Positions 17,583 to 27,360 are shown, counted from the first letter of the stretch. The stretch is DNA of 64,000 nt from Clostridium bovifaecis (GCA_009738435.1 CP046522.1:3565249-3629248), one strand, 5' to 3'. A program made the numbers and translations. Notes: generated from the sequence alone by a model not told the origin.

Positions 17583-19573
17583 TCATTTTATTAAAACTAC
17601 TAAGCATATAACAAGTACAACCCCAAAGATGAAAATAGAATAAGTTACACTGTTGAATCTGTTTCCTAGGCTGTTCACTGCTTCTTTAACGTTATATAGG
17701 GTTTCCTTGTTCTGAAATATCTCTTTCTTGCCTTCTTTAAACTGCTCCTTATTTGCCTCTTTGACTTTTAATATAGGCCCGTTATATTCTATTTCAACTT
17801 TCTCCATGGCCTTAAATCCATTTCCTATAATAGTTGCAAATTTTATAATGCTTTGATCAATTCCTTTTAAAACTATTGAAATTACATTAAATACATGTTT
17901 AGTTATTGGCTTATATAAGTCTCTTTCTAAGTTAAACCACTGAAGGGAAGTATTTTCATAATGCCAATTTTCTTTTGTTCCTTTTCTCAAATACTTTCTT
18001 ACAAAAGTTATATATACTAATACTCCAAGAAAAATGGTAGAAGCCGAGGATTTTATATGGTCAAAGGAATAAAAATGAATTTTATTTATAGCTTCAGCAT
18101 CAAAAGACTGCAGCGCTCCATTCAATAGGCCAATAAGCTTATCTGGCTGCATCCCAATATATAGAATCACACCAGCAAGAGCTACCATGGGTATAATTGC
18201 TTGCACTGTTATTTTACTTTTAATGTCATTAAAGTCGTTGCTACTTTTTTCAACAAATACGGCAATAAAAATCTTTAAAAGGTATGCAACAGTAAAACAA
18301 CTGCTGAGAGTAAATACAACCTCTGCAGCAACAAATATATTTCCTCCATACATATGATGGGCTTCAGATAAAGCTTGATGCAGTAGAGTCTTACTAGCAA
18401 AACCATTAAACCCAGGCATTCCTATGATTGCACATAGTCCTATAAAGAATAACACCTTCAAGATTTTTTTGTCTCTGCCAAAGCCTCCAATTTTATTTAT
18501 ACTTAGTTCATGTAATACCATGTAAATAATTCCTGCTCCCATAAACAGTAGCACCTTAAATATAGCATGATTGATAATATGATATAAGGTTCCATATATA
18601 GCTATTGTCCTATGCTCCTTTAATATTCCCATAAGTCCAATTCCTACAAGAATATATCCGATCTGACTCATGCTGCTATATGCTAGAATCCTTTTATATT
18701 TCTTTGAAACATAGCCAAAAGTCCGCCTAAGAACATATTGACAAATCCTAAAGTTAATATAGCAAGAGCTATATTAGAATCTCCTCCCATAATCTCCGTA
18801 GTGATTATAATTCCAAATATCCCTGTTTTAAGCAGTATCCCTGATAAAATAGCACTAGCAGGGGCTGGCGCTGCAGGATGTGCTTTTGGAAGCCAAATAT
18901 GAAGAGGTGCCATGCCAGCCTTTACCCCAAAACCTATAATGATTAATGCAGCTATAAGATACTTTATATCTCCCAAGGTCTTAGCTGCAGTCTGAAGCTC
19001 TATAATATCCAATGTTTTTGTATAATCATATAAAAGAAATAATCCCATAAGAAGGATTAGTCCTCCACTGACTGCCATTACTATATAAGTGTCACCAGCT
19101 TCATGAGAATAGTCATCTTCATCGTGAATAACTAATGCATAAGATGTAAGAGACATAATTTCAAAGAAGGTAAAGAGATTTAAAATGTTTTCTGATACAA
19201 AAATCCCTATAGTACTCCATAAAGTAAGCATAAAGAATACGTAATATCTATTCCTGTTTTTATAACTTATAAGATACTGTGTAGAGTAAATAGTTGTTAG
19301 AAACCATATAAATGAAGTCAACCATACGAAAATATATCTAAAGGTATCTAACTTTAGATGAAGTCCTGTCCCCATGACATTAGGAACGGCCACTTCTACT
19401 ACTGCTACTGTAATATATTTATATAAGAGCATGACTGCTCCAAAGGTTATTCCTGTCATGATAATATTAAAAATATCTCTATACTTTTCGCTTTTTCTTC
19501 CTAAGATATATCCAACAAAAGAGCCTATAAGAGGGAATATCAAAATAAAAGCCAGCAGATGTTTAGCATTCAC
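17583..19573 (-). CDS. Third MrpD/NuoL-like antiporter subunit, one-base frameshift
   Basis: Two adjacent open frames (19573-18683 and 18671-17583) make one protein of about 663 residues. The first ends ...AMFQRNIKGF and stops; in the other frame the sequence continues RILAYSSMSQIGYILVGIG, the conserved junction of this family. One extra A in the AAAA run (18693-18696) restores the frame. It is a multi-pass proton-translocating subunit with TM Lys/Glu motifs (FFEIMSLTSY, GVKAGMAPLHIWLPKAHPAAP). A long C-terminal part carries an amphipathic segment and a final TM helix, more like NuoL/MrpA than MrpD. Confidence 0.85.
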
Positions 19574-19587
19574 GATTTCACACTCCT

Positions 19588-21036
19588 TTACATTACTTCC
19601 GTAGCAATTTCTTCTATAAAAGAAATTATAGGATTAGGAAACAAACCTAGAAATACCACTATTACAGTTATACAAACAATAGGGATCAACATCTTTTTAG
19701 GTGCTTCTTTCACCACAATCTCTTCTCCCTCTTCCGTTTTGAAGAAAGCTGCTGTTACAACAGGCAAAAGATATAGAGATGTCAATACTGCACTTATTAA
19801 AAGTATTGCTGGGAAAAGCATCCTTCCCCCCATAAGCCCTCCTTGGGCTAAAAACCACTTGCTTACGAATCCATTGCTAGGTGGAATTCCAATAAGAGAA
19901 ATAGATGAAATTCCGAAACACCACATAGTAATCGGCATTTTTTTGCCTATTCCTTTAATTTCATTAATCCGAGTCTTACCTGTTGAATACATAATTGCTC
20001 CTACAGAAAAGAATAAAACAATTTTTATGACGGCATGATTTATAAGGTGTAGGACTCCTCCTACAAAAGCATCTTTGTTCAGAAGTACAATTCCGAGTAA
20101 AATATACCCTAGCTGGCTAATAGTAGAATAAGCTAATCTCTTTTTTAAGTTTTCTTGATGCAAAGCTAAGAATGAGCCCAAAAGGATTGTTATAACAATA
20201 AGCACACTCATATATAGATTTGCCTTAGTCTCTTTTATGACCCTTACCCCAAATATGAAGTAACTCATTCTAATTAGAGCAAACGCCCCTGATTTTACTA
20301 CGGCTACTGCATGTAATAAAGAGCTAACTGGGGTAGGAGCTACCATAGCCGAAGGCAGCCATGAATGAAAAGGAACTAAGGCAGCCTTAACTCCAAATCC
20401 AATAAACATACTAATATAAATCCACAGCATCATCTTTGTGTTGGTATGCTCAATTTCATTTAAGATGCCCCCTGGATTAAAATCTAGGCTTTTGGTTATG
20501 CTGAATAATACCATCATTCCTAGAAGAACGAGGGTTGCCCCTCCAAAAGAGTATATAAGGTACTTCTTTCCACTATTTATAGCTTCTTTAGTTCCTCCAT
20601 GAATAACTAAGGGGAATGTCGCTAAAGTAAGAAGTTCGTAAAATATATATAAAGTAAATAAGTTACCTGAAAATCCTATTCCTAGTGTAATTCCTAGGGT
20701 TAGAATAAAAAATGTAAAAAATCTATTTTCTTTTCCCTCGTGCTTCATGTATTCCATAGAATAAAATGTTGTAAATATCCACAAGATTGATACTAAAATC
20801 GAGAATAACATACCCATCTTATCAATTCTAAAATATACATCTACAAACTCATTTAATTTTAATAAATGTATTTTGCCTTCACCTATAAAATAAAATACAA
20901 ACATTATCAAAATAAAATTTGCTGTAACACCAGCACCCACGTAAAGGTTTCTTACTCTTTCTCTGAACTTAGCTATAGGTAACATGATTGCTAAAATCAT
21001 AGGGAAGAAAACTGGTACTAAAATCAAACTATTCAT
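19588..21036 (-). CDS. Second MrpD/NuoM-like antiporter subunit
   Basis: 482 residues, about 14 TM helices, Proton_antipo_M family. Conserved ion-path motifs: LYIFYELLTLATFPLV (TM5 Glu), GFGVKAALVPFHSWLPSAMVAPTPVSSLLHAVAVVKSG (TM7-8 Lys/His) and STISQLGYILLGI. It is the second of three such subunits in the operon, 13 bases after mrpD. Standard Mrp operons have one MrpA and one MrpD, so this set is unusual. Confidence 0.9.
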   Translation of the reverse strand: MNSLILVPVFFPMILAIMLPIAKFRERVRNLYVGAGVTANFILIMFVFYFIGEGKIHLLKLNEFVDVYFRIDKMGMLFSILVSILWIFTTFYSMEYMKHEGKENRFFTFFILTLGITLGIGFSGNLFTLYIFYELLTLATFPLVIHGGTKEAINSGKKYLIYSFGGATLVLLGMMVLFSITKSLDFNPGGILNEIEHTNTKMMLWIYISMFIGFGVKAALVPFHSWLPSAMVAPTPVSSLLHAVAVVKSGAFALIRMSYFIFGVRVIKETKANLYMSVLIVITILLGSFLALHQENLKKRLAYSTISQLGYILLGIVLLNKDAFVGGVLHLINHAVIKIVLFFSVGAIMYSTGKTRINEIKGIGKKMPITMWCFGISSISLIGIPPSNGFVSKWFLAQGGLMGGRMLFPAILLISAVLTSLYLLPVVTAAFFKTEEGEEIVVKEAPKKMLIPIVCITVIVVFLGLFPNPIISFIEEIATEVM

Positions 21037-21049
21037 GTGTTTATTCCCC

Positions 21050-22519
21050 CTATACTATACCAAGCTGAATTAAGTTTATAAGTTTTCCAGAAATAATACC
21101 TGTATATATCATTACCATTACTAATGCTATAACTGGAAGCATCTCTTTTATTGGTTTGCTTTTGGCATTATAAACTTTGTCTTTTAAATTTTCTTCTCCA
21201 AAAAAGCCATTTATGACGATGGGAAGATAATATACAGCATTTAATAAACTACTGGATAATATAACTCCAATTAGAAGTAGTTTATCCACTCTAATGCTTG
21301 CTATAGCTAAATACCACTTGCTTATAAATCCAGGCAAGATAGGGATTCCTATCATAGATAATGCTCCCATTAAAAATAGTGCTAAAGTAACAGGCATTTC
21401 TTTTCCTATACCCTTTAAGTTTTCTATTTCTTTATACCCGGTTTTTTCAATCATAGCTCCCACAGTTAAAAATAGAGCTGACTTTGTCACTGCGTGGGCA
21501 ATTATATGAAAAACAGCTATAGCAACTCCAAATTCCGTACCAAGACCGATTCCTAAAAATATATACCCCATCTGAGCCACACTAGAATATGCAATTACTC
21601 TCTTTATGTTTTTCTGGAATATCGCAAATACTGACCCCATTATCATTCCAGTGCTTCCTAGAACTAATATTATATTTAATATTGGAAACTTACTTATTAT
21701 CTCTATTCCAAAAGCCCTATACAAAATTTTAATTAAAAGCAGGACAAAAGCTTTTAAAACTAGTGATGATAATATGGCGCTGGAAGAGGTAGGTGCACTT
21801 GAATGAGCATCTGGAAGCCATGTGTGGAGAGGAAACATAGCACTTTTAACTCCAAGGCCTATTGTAAATAATCCAAGGCTTATAAGTATTGCATTAGGAT
21901 AACTTCTGTAAACGTATACCAATTCTTTGTGAATAAAGGAAATATTTAAATGCCCAGTTATTGAATATAGAAATGCGATTCCCATAAGCACAAGTCCTGA
22001 GCCTAGACAGCTTATAATTAAATACTTTAACGTAGCCTTTATGTTTTCCTTCTTATCCTTTACCACAATAATTCCACAGGAAGCCAGAGTTCCTATCTCA
22101 ATGAATACAAAGCTATTAAAAAGATCATTGGTATATACAACGCCAAGTAAAGAACCTATCAAAATATTAATAAGCATATAATATAAAGGTATCCTGTTTT
22201 CCTTAAGTTCTTTATCAATGCTATAAATTGAATACCATATAATCATCAAGGATACGAATGTAAACAACACTCCCATAATCACTTCTATGTTTCCTATATA
22301 GAATTCAATCCCTATAGGTGCATCGAAGTGTCCTATTTTATAAAAGAACTTACCTTTATTTATAACATGCATAAAGGCCGCTGTAGAGAGAATAAAAGCC
22401 ACTCCCATAGATGTAATACTTAAAGCCTTTACAAACTTATTTTTTCTCAGCAGCAGCATAATAAAAGAAGTAACAAACAAAATCAGGACAACCAAAAGTG
22501 GAAAACTTTTAATAATCAA
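21050..22519 (-). CDS. mrpD: Mrp antiporter subunit D
   Basis: 489 residues, about 14 TM helices. It follows mrpC directly (four-base gap), the normal position of MrpD. Motifs: FVFIEIGTLASCGII (TM5 Glu), GLGVKSAMFPLHTWLPDAHSSAPTSSSAILSSLVLKAF (TM7-8), and RVIAYSSVAQMGYIFLGIG. The protein drives proton/sodium exchange as part of the membrane complex. Confidence 0.93.
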   Translation of the reverse strand: MIIKSFPLLVVLILFVTSFIMLLLRKNKFVKALSITSMGVAFILSTAAFMHVINKGKFFYKIGHFDAPIGIEFYIGNIEVIMGVLFTFVSLMIIWYSIYSIDKELKENRIPLYYMLINILIGSLLGVVYTNDLFNSFVFIEIGTLASCGIIVVKDKKENIKATLKYLIISCLGSGLVLMGIAFLYSITGHLNISFIHKELVYVYRSYPNAILISLGLFTIGLGVKSAMFPLHTWLPDAHSSAPTSSSAILSSLVLKAFVLLLIKILYRAFGIEIISKFPILNIILVLGSTGMIMGSVFAIFQKNIKRVIAYSSVAQMGYIFLGIGLGTEFGVAIAVFHIIAHAVTKSALFLTVGAMIEKTGYKEIENLKGIGKEMPVTLALFLMGALSMIGIPILPGFISKWYLAIASIRVDKLLLIGVILSSSLLNAVYYLPIVINGFFGEENLKDKVYNAKSKPIKEMLPVIALVMVMIYTGIISGKLINLIQLGIV

Positions 22520-22523
22520 TATC

Positions 22524-22886
22524 TTATCCCTCCCTCATTTTCATAATCTCATCTAACTCTATGGTTCCATATTTTTCATTTACCTTTATAGTCAAAGCTA
22601 GTGCAAATGCCGTTGTGCTAACAGCTACTACAATCCCAGTTAACATTAAAGATGTTGGTATTGGATTAATGTATCCGTGTACTCCTTTAAATTCTCCAAC
22701 AATAATAGGAGCCTCTCTCCCATATATATATCCCTTTGCAATAAAGAATAAAAAAACTGCTGTGTCCATAATATTCATTCCTATAATCTTTTTTATTAAA
22801 TTGCTATGAAGTAGAAGTGTTGCAAAACCTACACCAAATAGAATAATGGCTCCCGACTCGTAATAATTTCTTATCAATACTTCCAT
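22524..22886 (-). CDS. mrpC: Mrp antiporter subunit C (NuoK-like)
   Basis: 120 residues, three TM helices, NuoK-like. The motif GVGFATLLLHSNLIKKIIGMNIMDTAVFLFFIAKGY is typical, including the buried acidic position. It overlaps mrpB by 13 bases. Confidence 0.93.
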   Translation of the reverse strand: MEVLIRNYYESGAIILFGVGFATLLLHSNLIKKIIGMNIMDTAVFLFFIAKGYIYGREAPIIVGEFKGVHGYINPIPTSLMLTGIVVAVSTTAFALALTIKVNEKYGTIELDEIMKMREG

Positions 22887-23305
22887 CTATATTTCTCCTT
22901 CATCAAATAAGCTGTAAAAAAATATATTGTTATAGAGACAATAGCTCCTACTAAGATATTAAGAGGCAGTATAAATCCTCCACTTAATATCTTACCTGGA
23001 GTGCCTAAAGGCGGCCCTGGCAAGTTAAGCTCACTTCCTCCAGAAATAAAGCTATATCCCTTTAAAACCCCATATAAAATTGTTGATGTGCAAAGAATAC
23101 TCATTAAAAACTTATATTTAAACTTTGATTTAGCCTCTTCTTTCCCATACACAATTCTAAAAAGAATAAAGCTTGCCCCAATAATAGTTCCTCCAGCAAA
23201 TCCTCCTCCTGGGCTTAAATGTCCATGGAAAATAACGTAGACTCCAAAAATCTGTATAAAAGGGATGACTAATTTACTTACTTCCTTTAAAATTATATCT
23301 TTCAT
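22874..23305 (-). CDS. mrpB: Mrp antiporter subunit B
   Basis: 143 residues, four TM helices. The signature GVYVIFHGHLSPGGGFAGG (about residues 20-38) is diagnostic for MrpB/MnhB. It follows the MbhE-like gene by ten bases with its own AGGAGG-type ribosome site. Confidence 0.95.
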   Translation of the reverse strand: MKDIILKEVSKLVIPFIQIFGVYVIFHGHLSPGGGFAGGTIIGASFILFRIVYGKEEAKSKFKYKFLMSILCTSTILYGVLKGYSFISGGSELNLPGPPLGTPGKILSGGFILPLNILVGAIVSITIYFFTAYLMKEKYRWKY

Positions 23306-23315
23306 ATACTCCCTC

Positions 23316-23585
23316 CTATTTTTCTTTTAAAAGAATTATTACCACCACAGCAGCAGTAAATAAAACACTGGATTCAACAAAGGTATCAAAAGCACGATAA
23401 TCTAATATAATTCCCGTAACAATATTAGTAGCTCCAGTATCTCTAACGGAGTTTTCTATATAATATTCATATACCAGATTGTTTGCAGGGTTTTCGAAAT
23501 CTCCAAAGGTAGGCAAGTCCATAACCCCTAGAAGCAAAATAAAACTCAAAGTTATCGTGATTATAAAAGCAAGTATCTTCTTCAT
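23316..23585 (-). CDS. MbhE-like subunit (equivalent of the last part of MrpA)
   Basis: 89 residues with an N-terminal and a C-terminal TM helix and a conserved loop NYRAFDT-like motif (ILDYRAFDTFVES). In classical Mrp this segment is fused to the end of MrpA or start of MrpB; as a separate gene it matches MbhE of membrane-bound hydrogenases. It overlaps the upstream gene by four bases. Confidence 0.85.
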   Translation of the reverse strand: MKKILAFIITITLSFILLLGVMDLPTFGDFENPANNLVYEYYIENSVRDTGATNIVTGIILDYRAFDTFVESSVLFTAAVVVIILLKEK

Positions 23586-23821
23586 TTTTTTGCTCCTTTA
23601 ATTCTTTTTAAAGTTAATATAAACAAAAGAGTTGTAATTCCTGCTCCTACAGCAGCCTCTGTAATTGCCACATCTGGTGCATTGAGCTGCTGCCACAAAA
23701 TAGCCATAATCAAACTGTAAACCATAAAGATAATTACTGCTCCTAATAAATTCTTAACCGCTGATACTGCTATAGAAGAAGCTATCAAAAATCCAATCAT
23801 AATCATGCTAAATATCTTCAT
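23582..23821 (-). CDS. MbhD-like subunit (DUF4040, MrpA C-terminal module)
   Basis: 79 residues, three TM helices. LLGAVIIFMVYSLIMAILWQQLNAPDVAITEAAVGAGITT is the conserved core with the buried acidic residues. It is normally the C-terminal module of MrpA; here, as in archaeal Mbh, it is its own gene between mrpG and the MbhE-like gene, overlapping mrpG by 14 bases. Confidence 0.88.
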   Translation of the reverse strand: MKIFSMIMIGFLIASSIAVSAVKNLLGAVIIFMVYSLIMAILWQQLNAPDVAITEAAVGAGITTLLFILTLKRIKGAKK

Positions 23822-24104
23822 TGTTATTCACCTCTTGCTCGTATCTGGCTTTTGCAATTAAATGGGTAGCTGTAGGATTAGTTAACCAGATAAATAGTAT
23901 AATGAGCATTAATTTTAGGCTGACTATATTGAGCCCATTGTATATTACTAAAGCTATTAGAGACAGCATAGCCCCTAAAGTATCACATTTTGCAGCACTA
24001 TGAGCTCTTGTAAACATATCTGGAAACCTTAATAATCCAACAGTTCCTACCATAAAGAAGAATAGCCCTCCAGAAATAAATATACCTGACAAAACTATCC
24101 TCAT
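23808..24104 (-). CDS. mrpG: Mrp antiporter subunit G
   Basis: 98 residues, three TM helices. The MVGTVGLLRFPDMFTRAHSAAKCDTLGA motif is diagnostic for MrpG/MnhG, as is WLTNPTATHLIAKA near the end. Overlaps mrpF by four bases. Confidence 0.95.
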   Translation of the reverse strand: MRIVLSGIFISGGLFFFMVGTVGLLRFPDMFTRAHSAAKCDTLGAMLSLIALVIYNGLNIVSLKLMLIILFIWLTNPTATHLIAKARYEQEVNNNEDI

Positions 24105-24370
24105 GCTTTTTTACCTCCCCATCTTCTTATAAACTTTGATATAACTATAGAAGCAATAAAGCTAATTAGCGCATATACTAATGCTACATCCACAAAATAT
24201 GTTTCCTTTAATATAAATGAAACCATAAGAATTAAAATAATAGTCTTAGTTCCAATGACATTTATAGCTATTAATCTGTCTGTAGCAGTAGGTCCTTTGA
24301 TAGCTCTAAAGATGCACATAAATATAGTTAATGATAGAAATAGGCTTGAAAATATTAACAATTTATTCAT
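24101..24370 (-). CDS. mrpF: Mrp antiporter subunit F
   Basis: 89 residues, three TM helices, with the conserved KGPTATDRLIAINVIGTK segment of MrpF/MnhF. Overlaps the end of mrpE by four bases. Confidence 0.94.
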   Translation of the reverse strand: MNKLLIFSSLFLSLTIFMCIFRAIKGPTATDRLIAINVIGTKTIILILMVSFILKETYFVDVALVYALISFIASIVISKFIRRWGGKKA

Positions 24371-24838
24371 CTACACCCCTCTACTTTCAAAAGAATCTCT
24401 TCAAATTGAGAATTTATCAAACCTTCTACATAACCTTTCTCTAAACAATGAATAATTAGAGTTTCATCTTCCATAGCAACTGTAAGTGTTCCTGGTGTTA
24501 AAGTAATTGAATTTGCAAGTACCATTTTATAGAAATCTGATTTTAACCTTGTATTGATAGTTACAACTGTAGGAGATATATTCATACCAGGGCTCAATAC
24601 CTTTTTGGCAACATGAAAGTTAGCAATAACTATTTCCTTTAATAAAATGAAAATATATAAGTAAATACTTAATTCTTTTCATAAGGATTTTTTGCTTATT
24701 AACACTAACTATAGAGAATTTAGCATTTATCAGAGCTATGCCAGTACAAAGCATAATTCCTATAATAATAGTTTGTAAATCATTACTCTCTGATAGTATC
24801 ACCCAATATATATATAGTGGAATAACTTTATAAGTCAT
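24367..24838 (-). CDS. mrpE: Mrp antiporter subunit E, one-base frameshift
   Basis: Two frames join to one MrpE of about 156 residues, the family's normal length. The first frame ends ...YFHFIKGNSYC and stops. Removing one G from the GG at 24636-24637 gives FHFIKEIVIANFHVAKKVLS, which lines up with MrpE of Bacillus, and continues through the conserved ITLTPGTLTV motif. ATG 24838 has AAAGGAGG in front. It is the first gene after the sigma-54 promoter, so a real break here could weaken translation of the operon. Confidence 0.85.
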
Positions 24839-24875
24839 TTTAATTACCTCCTTTGCTAGTTACATAAAACTTATA

Positions 24876-24892
24876 ATGCAACTTTCATGCCA
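24876..24892 (-). promoter_or_regulatory. Sigma-54 promoter of the Mrp operon
   Basis: TGGCATGAAAGTTGCAT on the minus strand: -24 GG and -12 GC are present, with TGGCA-N6-TTGCA spacing as in the consensus. The start of transcription would be near 24866, about 28 bases before mrpE. Confidence 0.88.
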
Positions 24893-24960
24893 ACTTCATG
24901 AGTTAAACTTAATTTTTTATAGCCCTTGATTTTACTAGCTTTCAAGTTATCGTTTCCAAT

Positions 24961-25007
24961 ATAAAAAGCCAAAGGAAATTACATGCTTATGTAATTTCCT
25001 TTGGCTT
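24961..25007 (-). terminator. Terminator of the sigma-54 activator gene
   Basis: A perfect 19-base stem (24966-24984 with 24989-25007), four-base loop, then TTTTT on the minus strand. It insulates the Mrp promoter from read-through of the activator gene. Confidence 0.93.
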
Positions 25008-25084
25008 GTTTCACATTGAAACATAATGGCGATTTTATATGAAATATATGTTTCGAATTGAAACATACGTTTCGTTTTGAAACA
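25007..25084. promoter_or_regulatory. Three enhancer palindromes TGTTTC-N5-GAAACA
   Basis: TGTTTCACATTGAAACA (25007-25023), TGTTTCGAATTGAAACA (25049-25065) and CGTTTCGTTTTGAAACA (25068-25084). Centres are 42 and 19 bases apart, and the set lies about 140-210 bases upstream of the Mrp transcription start, the normal place for sites of a sigma-54 activator. The adjacent AcoR-like gene is the likely binder. Confidence 0.85.
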
Positions 25085-25095
25085 TATATTCTAAA

Positions 25096-27087
25096 TTAAA
25101 TCCCTTCTATTCCGTATTTTCTCATCTTTCTATACATAGTAGTTCTTCCTATTCCTAATACCTTGGACGCTGCTGCAATATTCCCCCCACAATCTTGTAT
25201 GGTCTTGCTTATGTAAGTTTTTTCAATCTCATCCAAGGTAAGTAATTGCCTCTTTTTCCCTATATCTTCTGACGCTTCCTTTGATTTAATATATGCCGGT
25301 AAATCTTTGCTAGTTAATACAGAATTATTATCTACCATATTTATAATCCTTTGCACAGCATTTTGAAGTTCTCTAACGTTACCAGGCCAATTGTAATTAG
25401 CCATTCCCTTATAGAAACTTTGCCCAATGCTCTTAATATTTTTTCCAGTAGATTTACAGAACTTATCTATAAAATGATCTATAAATAGTTTTATATCCTC
25501 TTTTCTTTCCCTTAAAGTAGGAGTATATATAGGCATAACATTTATTCTGTAAAATAGATCTCTTCTAAAATTCCCTAACTCCACTTCCTTTTTTAAATCC
25601 TTATTTGTAGCAGCAATTACTCTAACATCTATAGGCATAACATCATGCCCTCCTACTCTCACTACTTTTTTGTCTTCAAGAACTCTTAAGAGGCTAACCT
25701 GAGCATCAAGTGGCATATCTCCTATCTCATCTAAGAATATGGTTCCTCCATCAGCTAACTCAAATTTTCCAGGATGTCCCCCTCTCTTAGCCCCTGTAAA
25801 AGCACCTTCTATATATCCAAAGAGCTCACTTGAAACTAATTCTCTTGGGATTGCTCCACAGTTTAAAAATACAAAAGGGTACCCTCTTCTATCACTTTCA
25901 TTATGAATCGCTTGAGCAAACATTTCTTTTCCTGTTCCGCTTTCTCCCTGAAGAAGTATGGTAGTACTAGTTTTAGCAGAAATAGATGCAAGTCTTATAG
26001 CATTATTGATAGCCTCGCTTTTACCAAGTATATCACTAAAAGTAAACTTAGCATTTGCTCCAACTATCTTATTTACTAAACTATGCACAACCTTAGTTTC
26101 TCTAAAGGTAATAACAACTCCTCCTGAGTTATTACCCCCTGATTTAATAGGCGTTATATTAGCAATACAAGTCTTTTTTCTTCCTACTCGCGTCTTAAAG
26201 TAAACCTCTTCCTCTTCATACACCCTGCCACTAATGATACCTCTAATAATATCTGCTCTATTATTTGCATCTAATAGAATTTTAAAATCTTTTCCTAATA
26301 TATCTGCCTCGCTATAAGATAACATCTTACGAGCAAATCTATTTATACTCATAATTATACCTTTGTTATCTACTCTAATTATTCCCTCAGAAATTGATTC
26401 AGTTATTTGATAAAACCTTTCATTCATAATCTTAAGTTCATTAGTATATTCAGCTAATTTTAATTCTTTTTCTATAGCCTCTGCTGCAGCTACCACCATT
26501 CCCAAGGTATGAGGATGCACTAATTCATAGCTTCCTGTTATGCTTAGTACTCCTAATATATTTCCACTCTTATCTTTTATCGGGCATGCTGATGAGGTTA
26601 GTTTGTGATACTCTTGCAAATAATGCTCCCCTCCTACAACCTGTATAGGTTCTCCTGTAAGAAGTGCTATTCCTATAGCATTAGTCCCTATAACCTCTTC
26701 TTTTACATTATATCCATCACATAATCCCAAAGAATAATACATATTTATTAGCTTTTCTTCACCTATATGCTCTAATACGTAGCCATCCTTATCTATAAGT
26801 CTAATTATAAAGTCCGTGTCTTTAACAATTTTGTAAATACTATCCATAAATGGTTTTGCTGTATCCAGCAATGGCGTAAATTCTTTATACCTTTTCTTAA
26901 GTTCTGCCTCATCTAATCTAACTGAAACATCTTCTATGAAGGGATTAATTTTGTAATCTCTGCTCCTTTTCCAAGATGCAGCAATAACATTACGAATCCC
27001 TTCTGAATCTAGAATTTCATCCATGACAAACTTTTTCCACTTAATTATTATTTCTTCATTCTTGCTTAATAGTCTTTTAATCGGCAA
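25096..27087 (-). CDS. Sigma-54-dependent transcriptional activator, AcoR/DhaR type
   Basis: 663 residues, TTG start behind GGAGGGG. N-terminal GAF-type sensor region as in AcoR/DhaR (about 60-210, with GTNAIGIALLTGEPIQV and SSACPIKDKSGNILGVL), a PAS domain (about 220-330), the AAA+ domain (about 350-590: GESGTGKEMFAQ Walker A, GAFTGA sigma-54 contact loop, FLDEIGDMPL Walker B) and a Fis-type helix-turn-helix (about 620-660). No receiver domain, so it senses a ligand directly. The UAS cluster and sigma-54 promoter of the Mrp operon lie immediately downstream, making that operon the probable target. Confidence 0.93.
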   Translation of the reverse strand: MPIKRLLSKNEEIIIKWKKFVMDEILDSEGIRNVIAASWKRSRDYKINPFIEDVSVRLDEAELKKRYKEFTPLLDTAKPFMDSIYKIVKDTDFIIRLIDKDGYVLEHIGEEKLINMYYSLGLCDGYNVKEEVIGTNAIGIALLTGEPIQVVGGEHYLQEYHKLTSSACPIKDKSGNILGVLSITGSYELVHPHTLGMVVAAAEAIEKELKLAEYTNELKIMNERFYQITESISEGIIRVDNKGIIMSINRFARKMLSYSEADILGKDFKILLDANNRADIIRGIISGRVYEEEEVYFKTRVGRKKTCIANITPIKSGGNNSGGVVITFRETKVVHSLVNKIVGANAKFTFSDILGKSEAINNAIRLASISAKTSTTILLQGESGTGKEMFAQAIHNESDRRGYPFVFLNCGAIPRELVSSELFGYIEGAFTGAKRGGHPGKFELADGGTIFLDEIGDMPLDAQVSLLRVLEDKKVVRVGGHDVMPIDVRVIAATNKDLKKEVELGNFRRDLFYRINVMPIYTPTLRERKEDIKLFIDHFIDKFCKSTGKNIKSIGQSFYKGMANYNWPGNVRELQNAVQRIINMVDNNSVLTSKDLPAYIKSKEASEDIGKKRQLLTLDEIEKTYISKTIQDCGGNIAAASKVLGIGRTTMYRKMRKYGIEGI

Positions 27088-27125
27088 AAATACCCCTCCA
27101 ACAGCCCTTTATATAAACGTATAGT

Positions 27126-27299
27126 TTACTTCTTTCCATCCTTATTTCTTGGCTTGCACCAATCTTTTGGGTCTTTTATCTCAAAAGGAAATATATTAGG
27201 ATTGAACTCTTCTCCTGAGTCATCCATAGGATTATTTGTAATTGCAACGAATAATCCAATCGCGGCTAAAACTATCACTATATATACAAAAATATTCAT
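27126..27299 (-). CDS. Small membrane protein, 57 residues, unknown
   Basis: Short open frame with ATG 27299 and AGAAGG nine bases upstream. One TM helix (about residues 3-21) is followed by an acidic, Asn/Pro-rich tail ending KDPKDWCKPRNKDGKK. It is 38 bases upstream of the sigma-54 activator gene on the same strand, so the two are probably cotranscribed. I do not recognise the family. A partner or sensor for the activator is only a guess. Confidence 0.6.
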   Translation of the reverse strand: MNIFVYIVIVLAAIGLFVAITNNPMDDSGEEFNPNIFPFEIKDPKDWCKPRNKDGKK

Positions 27300-27360
27300 T
27301 TACTTAGCCTTCTTTCTCCCAAAGAATAATTTTTTATTCTATATTATTATTATATCACAT

